A stretch of 64,000 nt of DNA, taken from the NCBI RefSeq assembly GCF_022346545.1, contig NZ_JAKRNU010000015.1, positions 1-64,000 on the forward strand, in the 5' to 3' direction. Source of the stretch: Sporosarcina sp. ACRSM (lineage in GTDB: Bacteria > Bacillota > Bacilli > Bacillales_A > Planococcaceae). The notes under the pieces are model-generated. The model worked only from the letters and a program-made list of their open reading frames with translations, made no database searches and was not told the DNA's origin. Both the position numbers and the translations under genes were made by a program. Positions 1-7,905 of this stretch are shown in pieces. Each line of letters begins with the position of its first letter. Position 1 is the stretch's first letter.

Positions 1-180
1 AGGAGTTAGGGAGTGCTCATAACTTTCTTCAAGTGATCAAAGGAGTTAGGGAGTGCTCATAACTTTCTTCAAGTGATCAAAGGAGTTAGGGAGTGCTCAT
101 AACTTTCTTCAAGTGATCAAAAGAATAAGGGAGCGCTCATACCTCACCTCAAGCGCTCAAACCCTACCCCCAAGCGATTA
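1..180 (+). repeat. GCTCAAA-type repeat array, with a 40-bp tandem unit repeated three times
   Basis: The first 120 bases are three identical 40-base units, each carrying two half-units ending in GTGCTCAT and GTGATCAAA. A degenerate fourth unit and two further GCGCTCA-like cores follow. Spacing between cores is about 20 bases. The array lies beyond the terminator of the minus-strand gene on its right and is cut by the window edge, so its full length is unknown. It belongs to the same family as the arrays near 15.1, 27.9, 46.4 and 56.8 kb. No function is known to me. Confidence 0.85.
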
Positions 181-192
181 TATCCCCAACTC

Positions 193-228
193 AAAAAGCC
201 TCCGCAACAAGATGCGAAGGCTTTCGTT
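193..228 (-). terminator. Rho-independent terminator of the YjiH-family gene
   Basis: Read on the minus strand, a stem of AAGCCTTCGC with GCGGAGGCTT (one mismatch) closes an 8-base loop and is followed by a run of T. It lies just past the stop codon of the YjiH-family gene. Confidence 0.8.
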
Positions 229-235
229 TTCCCAT

Positions 236-1588
236 TTAAAACACAAGATGTGCAACTCCTGCTACGATTGGTAGTGCAATGAGTGTGCGCAGCAAGAAAA
301 TGAAGACGAGGTCCAAAAAGCTGATTGGGATTTTGGATCCGAGCAGGAGACCGCCGACTTCGGACATATAGATGAGCTGAACGACTGAAACTGTGGCGAT
401 GACGAAAAGGGTCATCGGTGATGTAATGGAGCCGTCCGCTAAAATAACAGGTAGGAACATGTCGGCAAATCCGACGACCATTGTTTGTGCGGCTTCTGCA
501 GCTTCCGGAATTCCGAGGACAGTTAAAATCGGTTCAAACGGTTTTCCGAAAAACTTGAAGACGCCTGTATATTCCGCAAGAATGAGTGCGACCGTTCCGA
601 ATGCCATGACGACAGGAGCGACACCGATCCACATGTCGAGCACATTTTTCGAACCGTCTGTGAAAATTTTTCCGAGGTTCCGGCTTTTATTCGCCGTTTT
701 CAGTGCATTTTCAAGACCGTGACTGACCACGTTATAGCCTTCTGGGAGCCGTTCTTCGTCACCTGTAAACGGTCTTCCATCAACATACTCATTTTTTTTG
801 CCGGCGAGGGGATAGATGCGCGGCATGATAAAGGCCAAGAGCAGTCCCGTGAAAATGACGGTTGCGTAATATTGTGGGAAGTAGGAAGACAAGCCCACTG
901 TATCGATAATGACAATCGAGAAAGTAATGGAGACGACGGAAAAAGTGGTTCCGATATTCGCCGCTTCCCTTTTTGTATAAAAGCCTTCCTCATATTGTCT
1001 ACTTGTCAATAAAACACCGATTGTTCCATCGCCGATCCATGACGTCAACGCATCAATGGACGAGCGGCCCGGCAACTTGAAGACGGGACGCATAATTTTC
1101 ACCATCATCGTTCCGAAAAATTCAAGCAATCCGAAATTCAAGAGCAAGGGCAATAGCATCCCTGCAAAGAAAAATATCGTGAATAAAAAGGCTACAAGCC
1201 CATCTGATGACAGAAGTAATCCGCCCGTATTTTCACTCCAAACGGCTTCAGGCCCGATCTGGAATGTCACCATTACTGCAAATACAGCGCCGAGGACACG
1301 TGTGATTGTCCAAAACGGTGAAACTTTAAATAGACTGACGACAAACGACGGTTTTGCATGATCCGTTTTTACGAATAAAAACAACACGGAACCGATCGCT
1401 GCAATGACGATCACAATGAGAGCAGCCATTGGCATAATAGGCTCAACGACAGACGATAAAAGATCAGCTAACTTCGCAATGGGGACTTTCCATTCTTCCC
1501 CAAACTTTAATGGAATCATAAACAAAATGACACCGATAATCGACGGAATCAAGAAATAGAACCAAGTGGATAATGAAAACTTGTTCAC
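236..1588 (-). CDS. YjiH family membrane protein with nucleoside-recognition (Gate) domains
   Basis: A polytopic membrane protein of 450 residues with about ten hydrophobic segments. The middle carries the GDGTIGVLLTSRQY and GFYTKREAANIGTTFS stretches typical of the YjiH/nucleoside-recognition family, and a Gate-like second half (VGFADMFLPVIL). Transport substrate is not established for the family. The start is placed at GTG, because a strong AGGAGG lies six bases upstream; an in-frame ATG ten codons further upstream has that ribosome site inside its coding sequence. It is transcribed alone, with its own terminator. Family assignment is firm, function is not. Confidence 0.8.
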   Translation of the reverse strand: MNKFSLSTWFYFLIPSIIGVILFMIPLKFGEEWKVPIAKLADLLSSVVEPIMPMAALIVIVIAAIGSVLFLFVKTDHAKPSFVVSLFKVSPFWTITRVLGAVFAVMVTFQIGPEAVWSENTGGLLLSSDGLVAFLFTIFFFAGMLLPLLLNFGLLEFFGTMMVKIMRPVFKLPGRSSIDALTSWIGDGTIGVLLTSRQYEEGFYTKREAANIGTTFSVVSITFSIVIIDTVGLSSYFPQYYATVIFTGLLLAFIMPRIYPLAGKKNEYVDGRPFTGDEERLPEGYNVVSHGLENALKTANKSRNLGKIFTDGSKNVLDMWIGVAPVVMAFGTVALILAEYTGVFKFFGKPFEPILTVLGIPEAAEAAQTMVVGFADMFLPVILADGSITSPMTLFVIATVSVVQLIYMSEVGGLLLGSKIPISFLDLVFIFLLRTLIALPIVAGVAHLVF

Positions 1589-1713
1589 AATATGCCTCCT
1601 ACTAAATTCAACGAACAAAATGTATAACTTGAATATTTATACATACTAGCCTGTTTCCAGCGCTTTGTAAATAGTACCTCATCTATTTCCACTTTTAAGT
1701 CTATTTAGTATAT

Positions 1714-2020
1714 AGAAAAATGCAGGACGCCTGCCTATTAAAGGAACGCAGTCTAAGTGCGCGACGTCCTGTCGCAACGACTGCATAACCTGCATAGTGC
1801 AGGCCTCAGGTATAAGACGATTTGGCGACGAGGTATTTTTTGCCTCACAGCCAAAATGGCTTTCAAAGCTGCCAGCCTAAGTTCGCCACTTCCAGTAAGG
1901 TGCCTTAATTTCCGCAAAAAACGCAGAAATACGGCAAATCGAACCCTCCGCTGTTCGATTGGCAACGGCTGCCTGACTCACTTCCTGTGAGCCTCCGAGC
2001 GTCTGGCGTCCGGAACCTGG
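1714..2020. repeat. Mosaic of dispersed elements: a C-type element split by two B-type elements
   Basis: This stretch between the YjiH-family gene and bshB2 has no convincing gene. Its outer parts match the C element seen intact near 42.1 and 54.6 kb: a GGACGCCTG left end, then a GTATAAGACGA block, then a GAGCGTCTGGCG right end. A short B element sits at about 1741-1792 and a full reversed B element at about 1866-1993. Small open frames here are a by-product of the repeats. Confidence 0.7.
1866..1993 (-). repeat. B-type dispersed element (full length, reversed)
   Basis: Carries the B hallmarks in reverse orientation: GTGCCTTAATTTC, a pair of inverted hairpins (one around CGCAGAAA, one around TCGAAC...GTTCGA), CAACGGCTGC and the CTTCCTGTGAGGCC-like end. 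Compare the + copies near 10.9, 19.7 and 41.1 kb. Confidence 0.75.
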
Positions 2021-2027
2021 ACAATTG

Positions 2028-2060
2028 AAAAAAAGTTGCAACCAATAGGATTGCAACTTT
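2028..2060 (-). terminator. Terminator of yojF-bshB2
   Basis: On the minus strand a perfect 10-bp stem, AAAGTTGCAA with TTGCAACTTT, closes a 9-base loop and runs into TTTTTTT. It lies directly after the bshB2 stop codon. Confidence 0.85.
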
Positions 2061-2069
2061 AGCAGGGGG

Positions 2070-2753
2070 TTATTCGAAGTCATTCGACCATTGATAACTA
2101 TAAAAGCGTTCGTTGTTGAGCCATTTCAATGTCTCTGGATCTTGAGCCGCTAATTTTTTCTCTGTTTCGCGCATCATCCAAACGGTTTGGGATGCGTGAG
2201 CTTTCAGTGTGGCGAGTTTCTTATCCGCCATGGCGGAAACATCATGGATGATATCCGGTTGGCCGAGCACTTCAACGGTGTTGTTGGCGAAAGCGAGTGT
2301 GTAGAGGGCTGGCCGTTCTGTTTCAGGGATCCGTCTCACTGCGCGTACGACCGCTCGTGCTGTCGCATCATGGTCTGGATGAACGGCTAGGCCTGGATAG
2401 AAAGTGATGACAAGAGATGGATTGGTTTCGTCGATTAAATCGGTGATCAGCTGCACCATCTTTTCATCATCTTCAAATTCAATTGTCTTGTCCCGGAAGC
2501 CCATCATGCGCAAGTCTTCGAGACCCATTGCTTCGCAAGCTTTTTGGAGTTCTTCTTTCCGGATTTGAGGCAATGTTTCACGGTTTGCGAATGGGGGATT
2601 GCCGAGGTTCCGTCCCATTTCTCCGAGTGTCAGGCAAGCATAAGTGACGGGCACGCCCATTTCGCGATAAGAAGCGATGGTGCCGGAGACGCCGAATGCT
2701 TCGTCATCGGGATGGGGGAATACAACGAGTACGTGACGTTCTTTTTTTATCAT
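2070..2753 (-). CDS. bshB2: Bacillithiol biosynthesis deacetylase BshB2
   Basis: A 227-residue zinc-dependent LmbE/PIG-L family deacetylase. Family role: it removes the acetyl group from GlcNAc-malate, the second step of bacillithiol synthesis, and may act on bacillithiol conjugates. The PHPDDE metal and catalytic motif is at residues 13-18 and the second metal motif HPDHD at 125-129. Length and the N-terminal VFPHPDDEAFG match Bacillus BshB2 (YojG). It lies 14 bases after yojF, the same gene pair as in B. subtilis, so the two are probably co-transcribed. The start ATG is preceded by a reversed AAGGAGGTA site. Confidence 0.93.
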   Translation of the reverse strand: MIKKERHVLVVFPHPDDEAFGVSGTIASYREMGVPVTYACLTLGEMGRNLGNPPFANRETLPQIRKEELQKACEAMGLEDLRMMGFRDKTIEFEDDEKMVQLITDLIDETNPSLVITFYPGLAVHPDHDATARAVVRAVRRIPETERPALYTLAFANNTVEVLGQPDIIHDVSAMADKKLATLKAHASQTVWMMRETEKKLAAQDPETLKWLNNERFYSYQWSNDFE

Positions 2754-2767
2754 ACATGTATACCTCC

Positions 2768-3118
2768 TTAATAAGTGAACGGGGTTTCGCTAATTTCAAG
2801 CGCCACCGCCAGTTTTCCGTCGCTGTCCAGTCCGGCCATAAGAAGCCGTCCATGTTCGTCGAGCTTATAATGGGTGATTCCTTGTGCGTAAATCCAGCCG
2901 GATGGTAACTTCAACCCGATGCGGTGTGGCGAATCACCCGCCACTTTTCCGAGTTCATATTTGACGACGATATTGCGGATGAACGCCCCCGCATTGAAAA
3001 ATCCTTCATTGAGATGCGTGGCATACGAGCCGTTCGTCGTTTCAAGATGGATATAGACATCTTTATTGGCAAATGAAGTAATCAATTCCTGCAAATGATC
3101 AGGTCTTACTTTTTTCAT
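2768..3118 (-). CDS. yojF: YojF family protein (DUF1806)
   Basis: A soluble 116-residue protein matching YojF of Bacilli. Its function is not known to me. It is the first gene of a two-gene unit with bshB2, an arrangement kept in Bacillus, which suggests but does not prove a link to bacillithiol. An AGGAGGA-like site sits upstream of the ATG. No catalytic motif is obvious; features include TNGSYATHLN near residue 30 and PSGWIYAQGITHYKLDEHGR in the second half. Confidence 0.85.
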   Translation of the reverse strand: MKKVRPDHLQELITSFANKDVYIHLETTNGSYATHLNEGFFNAGAFIRNIVVKYELGKVAGDSPHRIGLKLPSGWIYAQGITHYKLDEHGRLLMAGLDSDGKLAVALEISETPFTY

Positions 3119-3206
3119 GCAAAAAATCCTCCTTTACACTGCTACATAGCTTCTTACTAGTATATAGAAGATAAACGTCGAATGCGATTCAGGGGGCTTG
3201 GGGGCA

Positions 3207-3304
3207 GATGCAATCAAACTACTGCTAAGTGCAATCAAACCTCCAACAAGTGCAACCAAACTACTCCCGAGTGCAACCAAACCCACCATGAGTGCAATCA
3301 AATT
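3207..3304 (+). repeat. GCAATCAAAC repeat array, 21-base period
   Basis: Five copies of a GTGCAATCAAAC-like core (two read GCAACCAAAC) recur at an exact 21-base spacing with unrelated bases between them. The array sits between the minus-strand yojF and pdxK genes and reads in + orientation. A second array of the same family lies near 32.0 kb. Confidence 0.85.
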
Positions 3305-3308
3305 GAAA

Positions 3309-3337
3309 AACGGCCGGAAAAATCATTTCCCGGCCGC
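3309..3337 (-). terminator. Terminator of pdxK
   Basis: On the minus strand the arms CGGCCGG and CCGGCCG enclose a short A/T-rich loop and are followed by TTTTT. It lies 10 bases beyond the pdxK stop. Confidence 0.85.
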
Positions 3338-3346
3338 TTGGATGAC

Positions 3347-4180
3347 TTATACTTCAGTTGTTGTAATTTCCGGGGCACCGAAACGGTTCTTAGCACCGTG
3401 CATAACCGGGCCGACATAGTCGTTCAGTTTCCAGCCGTTTGCAATCGCCGCTGATACGAATTTTTTAGCTTCGAAAACCGCTTCGCTTACTGCGAGACCG
3501 TTGGCAAGATTCGCCGTGATGGCCGCTGCGAATGTACAGCCTGCGCCGTGGTTGTAAGGTGCATCCGTTTTTTCCGCTTCCAGCAATGTGAAGGTATGTC
3601 CATCATAGAAAAGGTCTGCCGCTTTGTCATGATCCAATTGCTTTCCGCCTTTGATGACAACGTTGCGTGCGCCCAATGAGTGGATTTTTTGCGCGACTTT
3701 TTTCATATCTTCGATAGTGCGCGGCGTTTTCATCCCCGCAAGTTGACCTGCTTCGAACAAGTTCGGTGTAACGATCTCCGCTTTCGGTAGCAGAAATTCT
3801 ACCATCGCGTCGACAGTTCCTGGATTGAGGACCTCATCTTCCCCTTTACATACCATCACCGGGTCGATGACAACATGGTCGAGGCCGGATTCTGCAATGG
3901 CATTTCCTGCCGTTTGAATCACTTCTTCCGTGCTGAGCATGCCTGTCTTAATGGCATCGATGCCTGTCGAAAGAGCAGTTTTGATTTGGGCTTTCAACAC
4001 ATCGATCGGCAAGGAGTACACACCGTGTGACCAGTTGTTGTCGGGATCCATCGTCACAACAACAGTTAAAGCCGTCATGCCGTATGTGCCGTGTTCTTGG
4101 AATGTTTTCAGGTCAGCTTGGATTCCCGCGCCGCCTGAAGTATCTGAACCTGCGATTGTTAAAGTCTTTTTTAACGTCAT
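3347..4180 (-). CDS. pdxK: Pyridoxine/pyridoxal/pyridoxamine kinase (ThiD-like fold)
   Basis: A 277-residue ribokinase-superfamily kinase. It matches the Bacillus PdxK group, which phosphorylates B6 vitamers (and hydroxymethylpyrimidine) and was once annotated ThiD. The N-terminal AGSDTSGGAGIQADLK motif is at residues 10-24; the anion-hole and catalytic motif NHGAGCTFAAAI is near residue 215. DPVMVCKGEDEVL in the middle is typical of the family. Its position next to the ung-ywdI-ywdK genes equals the B. subtilis pdxK (ywdB) context, favouring PdxK over a thiamine-operon ThiD. An AAAGGAGA site precedes the ATG. It is monocistronic and divergent from the next gene. Confidence 0.88.
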   Translation of the reverse strand: MTLKKTLTIAGSDTSGGAGIQADLKTFQEHGTYGMTALTVVVTMDPDNNWSHGVYSLPIDVLKAQIKTALSTGIDAIKTGMLSTEEVIQTAGNAIAESGLDHVVIDPVMVCKGEDEVLNPGTVDAMVEFLLPKAEIVTPNLFEAGQLAGMKTPRTIEDMKKVAQKIHSLGARNVVIKGGKQLDHDKAADLFYDGHTFTLLEAEKTDAPYNHGAGCTFAAAITANLANGLAVSEAVFEAKKFVSAAIANGWKLNDYVGPVMHGAKNRFGAPEITTTEV

Positions 4181-4375
4181 AATGGGAAAGTCTCCTTTTG
4201 TCTGGAATAAACACTGATTTTATCTTATCAAATAAATCGAAAATTACAATTGTCGCATATTATCGCTCGTAGCAGTTTCAAGCTCGTACCATTCCTTTCT
4301 AGTTGTTTGAATAGAAATTTTCCTATACTCTTAACATAGAAGATACTGTCGGAGAAAGGGGAAAAGAGGGGTCTG

Positions 4376-5143
4376 ATGGCGAAAGATAAGAAGTTGGAAG
4401 AAATAGAGCAATTGTTGCAAGAATTGAAAGCATCCAAAGAAGAGACCGCCGTGACGATGGATACGGTGAGAAGGCGCCCATTCGGTTTTTGGCGTGGGTG
4501 GAAACTGTTGTTTTCATTGTGGAAACGATCCTATCTGATCATCGCACTTCTCATTCTGCTACTGATCCTATCGTTGCCATTTGTGGCATTTTATATGTTG
4601 AAACAAGGAAGTACGTTCACCGAACAGAAAGGTGTGTTCCTTGAACAGATACAAGATTTGAAAGAACTGGCAACCGCAGAGGCGTATACGAAAGTGATCA
4701 TCGAACGGCAAGATAATACGTTGTTCGGGCAAAGTATCGGCCTGAATTTGCCGGGGACGAAACGGCAGTTGCTCGTCGTCATTCCGGGCTCGGTGAAAGC
4801 GGGCGTCAACCTATCCGGGCTGACGGAAAAAGACGTGATCATCGACGAGGAGAACAAGACGGCGAAGCTGACATTGCCGCCCGCCACTTTTTTAGGTGGG
4901 GCTGAAATTTATTTCGACCAAGTCGAAGTGTACTCGTACGAAGGGCTGTTCCGTGAAAAAGCGAATATCGAAGAAGCGTACGAGCTCGCGGCAGAAGCGA
5001 AAGAGCTCATTTTGGAAGAGACGGCCGGACAAGGCGTGTTAAGCATGGCACAGCAGAATGCGGAAAAAACATTGCGTGAGATGTTTTCATTCGCAGGCTA
5101 TGAGGTAACGATTGAATTCAAGGAGTCGAGGACTGGTGAATAA
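4376..5143 (+). CDS. DUF4230 domain membrane-anchored protein
   Basis: A 255-residue protein with a cytoplasmic N-terminal part (a predicted short coiled coil, [17 protein letters not shown], then a basic patch) and one transmembrane segment around residues 58-80. An external domain resembling DUF4230 follows, with [13 protein letters not shown] and [15 protein letters not shown]. Function unknown. It stands where B. subtilis carries ywd genes and overlaps ung by 8 bases, so translation is probably coupled. A GGGG-rich ribosome site precedes the ATG. Confidence 0.75.
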   Translation: MAKDKKLEEIEQLLQELKASKEETAVTMDTVRRRPFGFWRGWKLLFSLWKRSYLIIALLILLLILSLPFVAFYMLKQGSTFTEQKGVFLEQIQDLKELATAEAYTKVIIERQDNTLFGQSIGLNLPGTKRQLLVVIPGSVKAGVNLSGLTEKDVIIDEENKTAKLTLPPATFLGGAEIYFDQVEVYSYEGLFREKANIEEAYELAAEAKELILEETAGQGVLSMAQQNAEKTLREMFSFAGYEVTIEFKESRTGE

Positions 5144-5822
5144 AAAATTATTCGGGAATGAATGGGATCCTATTCTACAAGAAGAATTCGGGAAGCCGTA
5201 TTATTTGCAACTGCGTCAGTTTTTGAAAAAGGAATATACGGAACAAATCATTTATCCGCCGATGGACGATTTGTGGACAGCTTTCAAGCTAACCCCTTAC
5301 AATGATGTGAAAGTGGTCATTTTGGGACAAGACCCTTATCATGGGCCGGGACAAGCGCATGGGCTCAGTTTTTCTGTGAAGCCTGGCGTGAAAATCCCAC
5401 CTAGTTTGCGAAATATGTTCAAAGAACTGGAAGCGGATATCGGTTGCCAGATGCCAGAAAACGGTACGCTTACAGGTTGGGCGGCACAAGGGGTACTGAT
5501 GATGAATACGGTTCTAACTGTACGACAAGGAGAGGCACACTCGCATCGGGGACAAGGATGGGAAAACTTCACAGACGAAGTCATCCGCCAGTTGTCGGAA
5601 CGAGAACAGCCGATCATTTTTATCCTTTGGGGACGCCCCGCGCAGGAGAAGAAAAAATTGATCGATACAACACGCCACGCGATTATTGAATCCGTCCATC
5701 CAAGCCCGCTCTCCGCAAGCCGAGGATTTTTGGGGAGCCGCCCATACTCCGCTGCGAATCGGATTTTGGAATCATGGGGGAAAACGCCGATCGACTGGTG
5801 CCAAACAAGTCCTAGCCACTGA
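5136..5822 (+). CDS. ung: Uracil-DNA glycosylase, family 1
   Basis: Removes uracil from DNA at the start of base-excision repair. From the chosen GTG start the protein has 228 residues, the normal length. The water-activating motif [17 protein letters not shown] begins at residue 64 (catalytic Asp 66) and the DNA-intercalating motif [10 protein letters not shown] lies near residue 190. The GTG was preferred over an upstream codon because AAGGAG lies about ten bases before it and the downstream sequence matches the family N terminus. The gene overlaps the preceding DUF4230 gene. Confidence 0.97.
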   Translation: MNKKLFGNEWDPILQEEFGKPYYLQLRQFLKKEYTEQIIYPPMDDLWTAFKLTPYNDVKVVILGQDPYHGPGQAHGLSFSVKPGVKIPPSLRNMFKELEADIGCQMPENGTLTGWAAQGVLMMNTVLTVRQGEAHSHRGQGWENFTDEVIRQLSEREQPIIFILWGRPAQEKKKLIDTTRHAIIESVHPSPLSASRGFLGSRPYSAANRILESWGKTPIDWCQTSPSH

Positions 5823-5858
5823 CGTGAACTGTCCGGCTGCGAAAAGAGGTGATCCGCG

Positions 5859-6032
5859 ATGTCGGTGAATTGCTTTCAATGTCGCCATTTCTTTGTGACA
5901 TGGGATCAGCGAAATCCGCGCGGCTGCAAAGCATATGGCTTTAAAACGAGGGAAATGCCGTCGATGGTCGTCAAACGATCTTCCGGCATGGACTGTTTGA
6001 AATTCGAACAGAAGAAAAGGGAGGGAAGATGA
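5859..6032 (+). CDS. Small Cys-containing protein, 57 residues
   Basis: A short frame starting ATG with an AAAGAGGTGAT ribosome site. The protein begins MSVNCFQCRHFFVTWDQRNP and has a CxxC at residues 5-8, further Cys at 23 and 46, and a basic tail, so it resembles a small zinc-binding protein. It lies 36 bases after ung and its stop overlaps the start of ywdI, which strongly suggests a real translated gene in the ung operon. I recall similar unnamed small proteins beside ung in Bacilli, but no function. Confidence 0.75.
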   Translation: MSVNCFQCRHFFVTWDQRNPRGCKAYGFKTREMPSMVVKRSSGMDCLKFEQKKREGR

Positions 6033-6295
6033 TGATTCCTTATGACCGGATTATGGAAGAAATGGAGCGGCAACTGCATATAGCGAAACGATCGGGCGAT
6101 GCGCAATCGATGCGCGAAGCGTTATCCGCCATCCGATCACTTTGCGAAGTCGCGCTTGGCGGGGAAGTGAAGCGGGAAGAGCGGATTGTCCCGAAAATGC
6201 TGGCAACGAGTCAGCCTGCTACATCCATATCTTCACTGGAAAGCAAGCCGCTCGTGGAAGAAGATGCAAATGGCGGTTCGCTCTTCGATTTTTGA
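6029..6295 (+). CDS. ywdI: YwdI family protein (DUF5327)
   Basis: An 88-residue soluble protein beginning MMIPYDRIMEEMERQLHIAK, the conserved start of the YwdI family; the rest is low complexity and acidic at the end. Function unknown. Two successive ATG codons could serve; the second (three bases later) has better spacing from GGGAGG. The start overlaps the stop of the small Cys protein. The family is found next to ung in Bacilli, as here. Confidence 0.85.
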   Translation: MMIPYDRIMEEMERQLHIAKRSGDAQSMREALSAIRSLCEVALGGEVKREERIVPKMLATSQPATSISSLESKPLVEEDANGGSLFDF

Positions 6296-6306
6296 TAGGT
6301 AGAAAG

Positions 6307-6412
6307 TCTTTATTCGCTGATAAAGCTGGCTAAAGCGCTGATAAATGATGTGGAATCGCTAATATAGTGACCCGGAGCGCTGATATTGCCGGTGGGAACG
6401 CCGATATTCTTA
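6307..6412 (+). repeat. GCTGATA repeat array, 21-base period
   Basis: Five cores (CGCTGATAAA twice, CGCTAATATA, CGCTGATATT, CGCCGATATT) follow one another at exactly 21 bases, with variable sequence between. The array fills the gap between ywdI and ywdK and reads in + orientation. It differs in core sequence from the GCTCAAA and GCAATCAAAC families but has the same layout. Confidence 0.8.
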
Positions 6413-6437
6413 AAATTACAAGAAAGTAGGAGAAATC

Positions 6438-6818
6438 ATGCCATTTTTCATTATCGCAGGGGCTGTGAACGCAGCGATTGCCGTTGCATTAGGGGCATTC
6501 GGTGCGCATGCACTCAAAGAAAGACTATCCGAACGTTATTTAGCCATTTGGGAAACCGCCGTCCAGTATCAAATGTTCCACGCACTTGGATTGATCGCCA
6601 TTGGAATTCTGATGAGTTCATCGCTGCTTGGCGCGACGACGCAACTTAGTTGGGCAGGGTACTTGTTGCTTGCCGGAATTATCTTTTTCTCGGGTAGCCT
6701 TTATATTTTAAGTCTGTCCGGCATCGGTGTTCTTGGTGCCATCACACCAATCGGCGGTGTTGCATTTATCATTGGTTGGATTATGCTCATCGTGGCAGCT
6801 GTTAAATATACACAATGA
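6438..6818 (+). CDS. ywdK: DUF423 family membrane protein YwdK
   Basis: A 126-residue protein with four predicted transmembrane helices and the DUF423 signature [19 protein letters not shown] followed by [15 protein letters not shown]. Function unknown. It follows ywdI as in B. subtilis. A GTAGGAGAAATC site precedes the ATG. Confidence 0.92.
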   Translation: MPFFIIAGAVNAAIAVALGAFGAHALKERLSERYLAIWETAVQYQMFHALGLIAIGILMSSSLLGATTQLSWAGYLLLAGIIFFSGSLYILSLSGIGVLGAITPIGGVAFIIGWIMLIVAAVKYTQ

Positions 6819-6824
6819 AGACAA

Positions 6825-6866
6825 AAAAATCTTCCGCATGCCAGATCAGGCAGACGGAAGATTTCT
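6825..6866. terminator. Bidirectional terminator between ywdK and gerQ
   Basis: Arms AAATCTTCCG and CGGAAGATTT pair perfectly around an 18-base loop. A-run on the left and T-run on the right allow use by the converging ywdK (+) and gerQ (-) transcripts. Confidence 0.8.
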
Positions 6867-6871
6867 TTTAT

Positions 6872-7219
6872 TCACGGTTGTTGTGGGAAGTATCTCACTT
6901 CTTGATCGAACTCCGCATAATCAAAGTAGATCATTGGGAAGAGGAAGCGGTGTCCCGTTGCTTCTTCACTCAAAATGACATGGTCACGGCCTGCAGCTTC
7001 TACCAAACCTCTAACTGTTTTTGTATTTTTACCACTATCCAGCGCATGCTCGAATGAAAAGTGGAAAGTGCCAGGAAGTCCTCTGTTTAGACGTAAAATA
7101 TTCTCGATGTATGATTCTTCCCGGCCAGGTACGCCAGGAGGCCTTCCGCTCGGAATTGTCACTTGTGGCGGTGCGACATGTTGATTTTGATAGGTAGGAT
7201 TCCAATAATATTGGACCAT
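6872..7219 (-). CDS. gerQ: Spore coat protein GerQ
   Basis: A 115-residue inner-coat protein needed for spore germination; in B. subtilis it is cross-linked by transglutaminase and is required for CwlJ localisation. Recognised from the C-terminal half (IENILRLNRGLPGTFHFSFE, then GLVEAAGRDHVILSE and RFLFPMIYFDYAEFDQE). The N-terminal part is Gln/Pro-rich, as usual. It lies downstream of cwlJ on the same strand, separated by a hairpin-rich A element. An AAAGGATGAAG site precedes the ATG. Confidence 0.92.
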   Translation of the reverse strand: MVQYYWNPTYQNQHVAPPQVTIPSGRPPGVPGREESYIENILRLNRGLPGTFHFSFEHALDSGKNTKTVRGLVEAAGRDHVILSEEATGHRFLFPMIYFDYAEFDQEVRYFPQQP

Positions 7220-7244
7220 TTCTTCATCCTTTCTAAATTAAATT

Positions 7245-7364
7245 CAATTACGCCTTGGCGTAATTGCGTCCAGATTTTGAATTGAGCAAAGCTCAATTAA
7301 CTCTTTTCAAAATCTGTGACATCCGCCGGAGGCACTTTATTCAGCGGTCGTTTGCTGAATAAAG
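7245..7364 (-). repeat. A-type dispersed hairpin element between cwlJ and gerQ
   Basis: Read on the minus strand it holds a perfect 11-bp hairpin (CTTTATTCAGC with its complement), then CCTCCGGCGGATGTCACAGA, then a compound hairpin closed by an AGATTTTG/CAAAATCT stem, then a palindrome with 10-base arms CAATTACGCC and GGCGTAATTG. The same three-hairpin order recurs upstream of pta. Confidence 0.8.
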
Positions 7365-7367
7365 TTT

Positions 7368-7787
7368 TTAGATCATGGGGCAGTCTTGCGTCGTTGGAGA
7401 ATAGAAGCAGTGCGACTTGAATCTACCTGTGTTCCATTGGTTATACCATTGGGCAGGACAATCTCCCGCAGGCATGAAAAACCATAAGGAACGTTCTCCA
7501 GGGGTGAAGCGTTCGCCGTTGACGACGCGTCTTGCTAAGTTTCGATCATGCTCACGGGCACGTTGGTAAAAGTAGCTTTTCGTAGTCGCTTCAAAGCCTC
7601 CTGGACGTTGGAAAACCATCTGTTGCAACGTTCGGATATCGCCGAAATCGAGACAGTCTGCGCGTACACGATTCACCCCGACATTGCCGACTAACAGCAT
7701 ACCTAAATTTCCATCCCCCTCCGCTTCGGCGCGCATCAGGCGTGCAAGCAGATCCAATTCAGCATCCGTGTACTTAATCACTGCCAC
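7368..7787 (-). CDS. cwlJ: Cell wall hydrolase CwlJ (spore cortex-lytic enzyme)
   Basis: A 139-residue hydrolase_2/SleB-fold enzyme. Family role: it degrades the cortex peptidoglycan during germination and is activated by Ca-dipicolinate. Typical parts are LARLMRAEAEGDGNLGMLLVGN near the N terminus (Glu presumed catalytic), QMVFQRPGGFEA and the C-terminal SLWFFMPAGDCPAQW. I start it at GTG, because AAGGGGG lies seven bases upstream; an ATG six codons earlier would include that site in the coding region. The pairing with gerQ is that of B. cereus-group genomes. Confidence 0.93.
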   Translation of the reverse strand: MAVIKYTDAELDLLARLMRAEAEGDGNLGMLLVGNVGVNRVRADCLDFGDIRTLQQMVFQRPGGFEATTKSYFYQRAREHDRNLARRVVNGERFTPGERSLWFFMPAGDCPAQWYNQWNTGRFKSHCFYSPTTQDCPMI

Positions 7788-7844
7788 GGCACAACCCCCT
7801 TGCATCCACCATATGCAGCTTGGGTCTTTATCATGACCTTGAAA

Positions 7845-7886
7845 AAAAGAAAAAACGGTAAACCGGACGCAACCGGTTTACCGTAT
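7845..7886 (-). terminator. Terminator of the coproheme decarboxylase gene
   Basis: On the minus strand a perfect 12-bp stem (ACGGTAAACCGG with its complement) and 6-base loop run into TTTTTTCTTTTTTT. Confidence 0.92.
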
Positions 7887-7905
7887 AGATCATTGATGAA
7901 GAAAG

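Noticed and set aside
1753..1990. Small genes on both strands between the YjiH-family gene and bshB2
   Set aside because: All lie within the C/B repeat mosaic and correspond to frames found in other copies of the same repeats.
3182..3454. Frame encoding a seven-residue CNQT repeat over the GCAATCAAAC array
   Set aside because: The 21-base period keeps one frame open, but the frame runs on antisense into pdxK and has no start signal or family.
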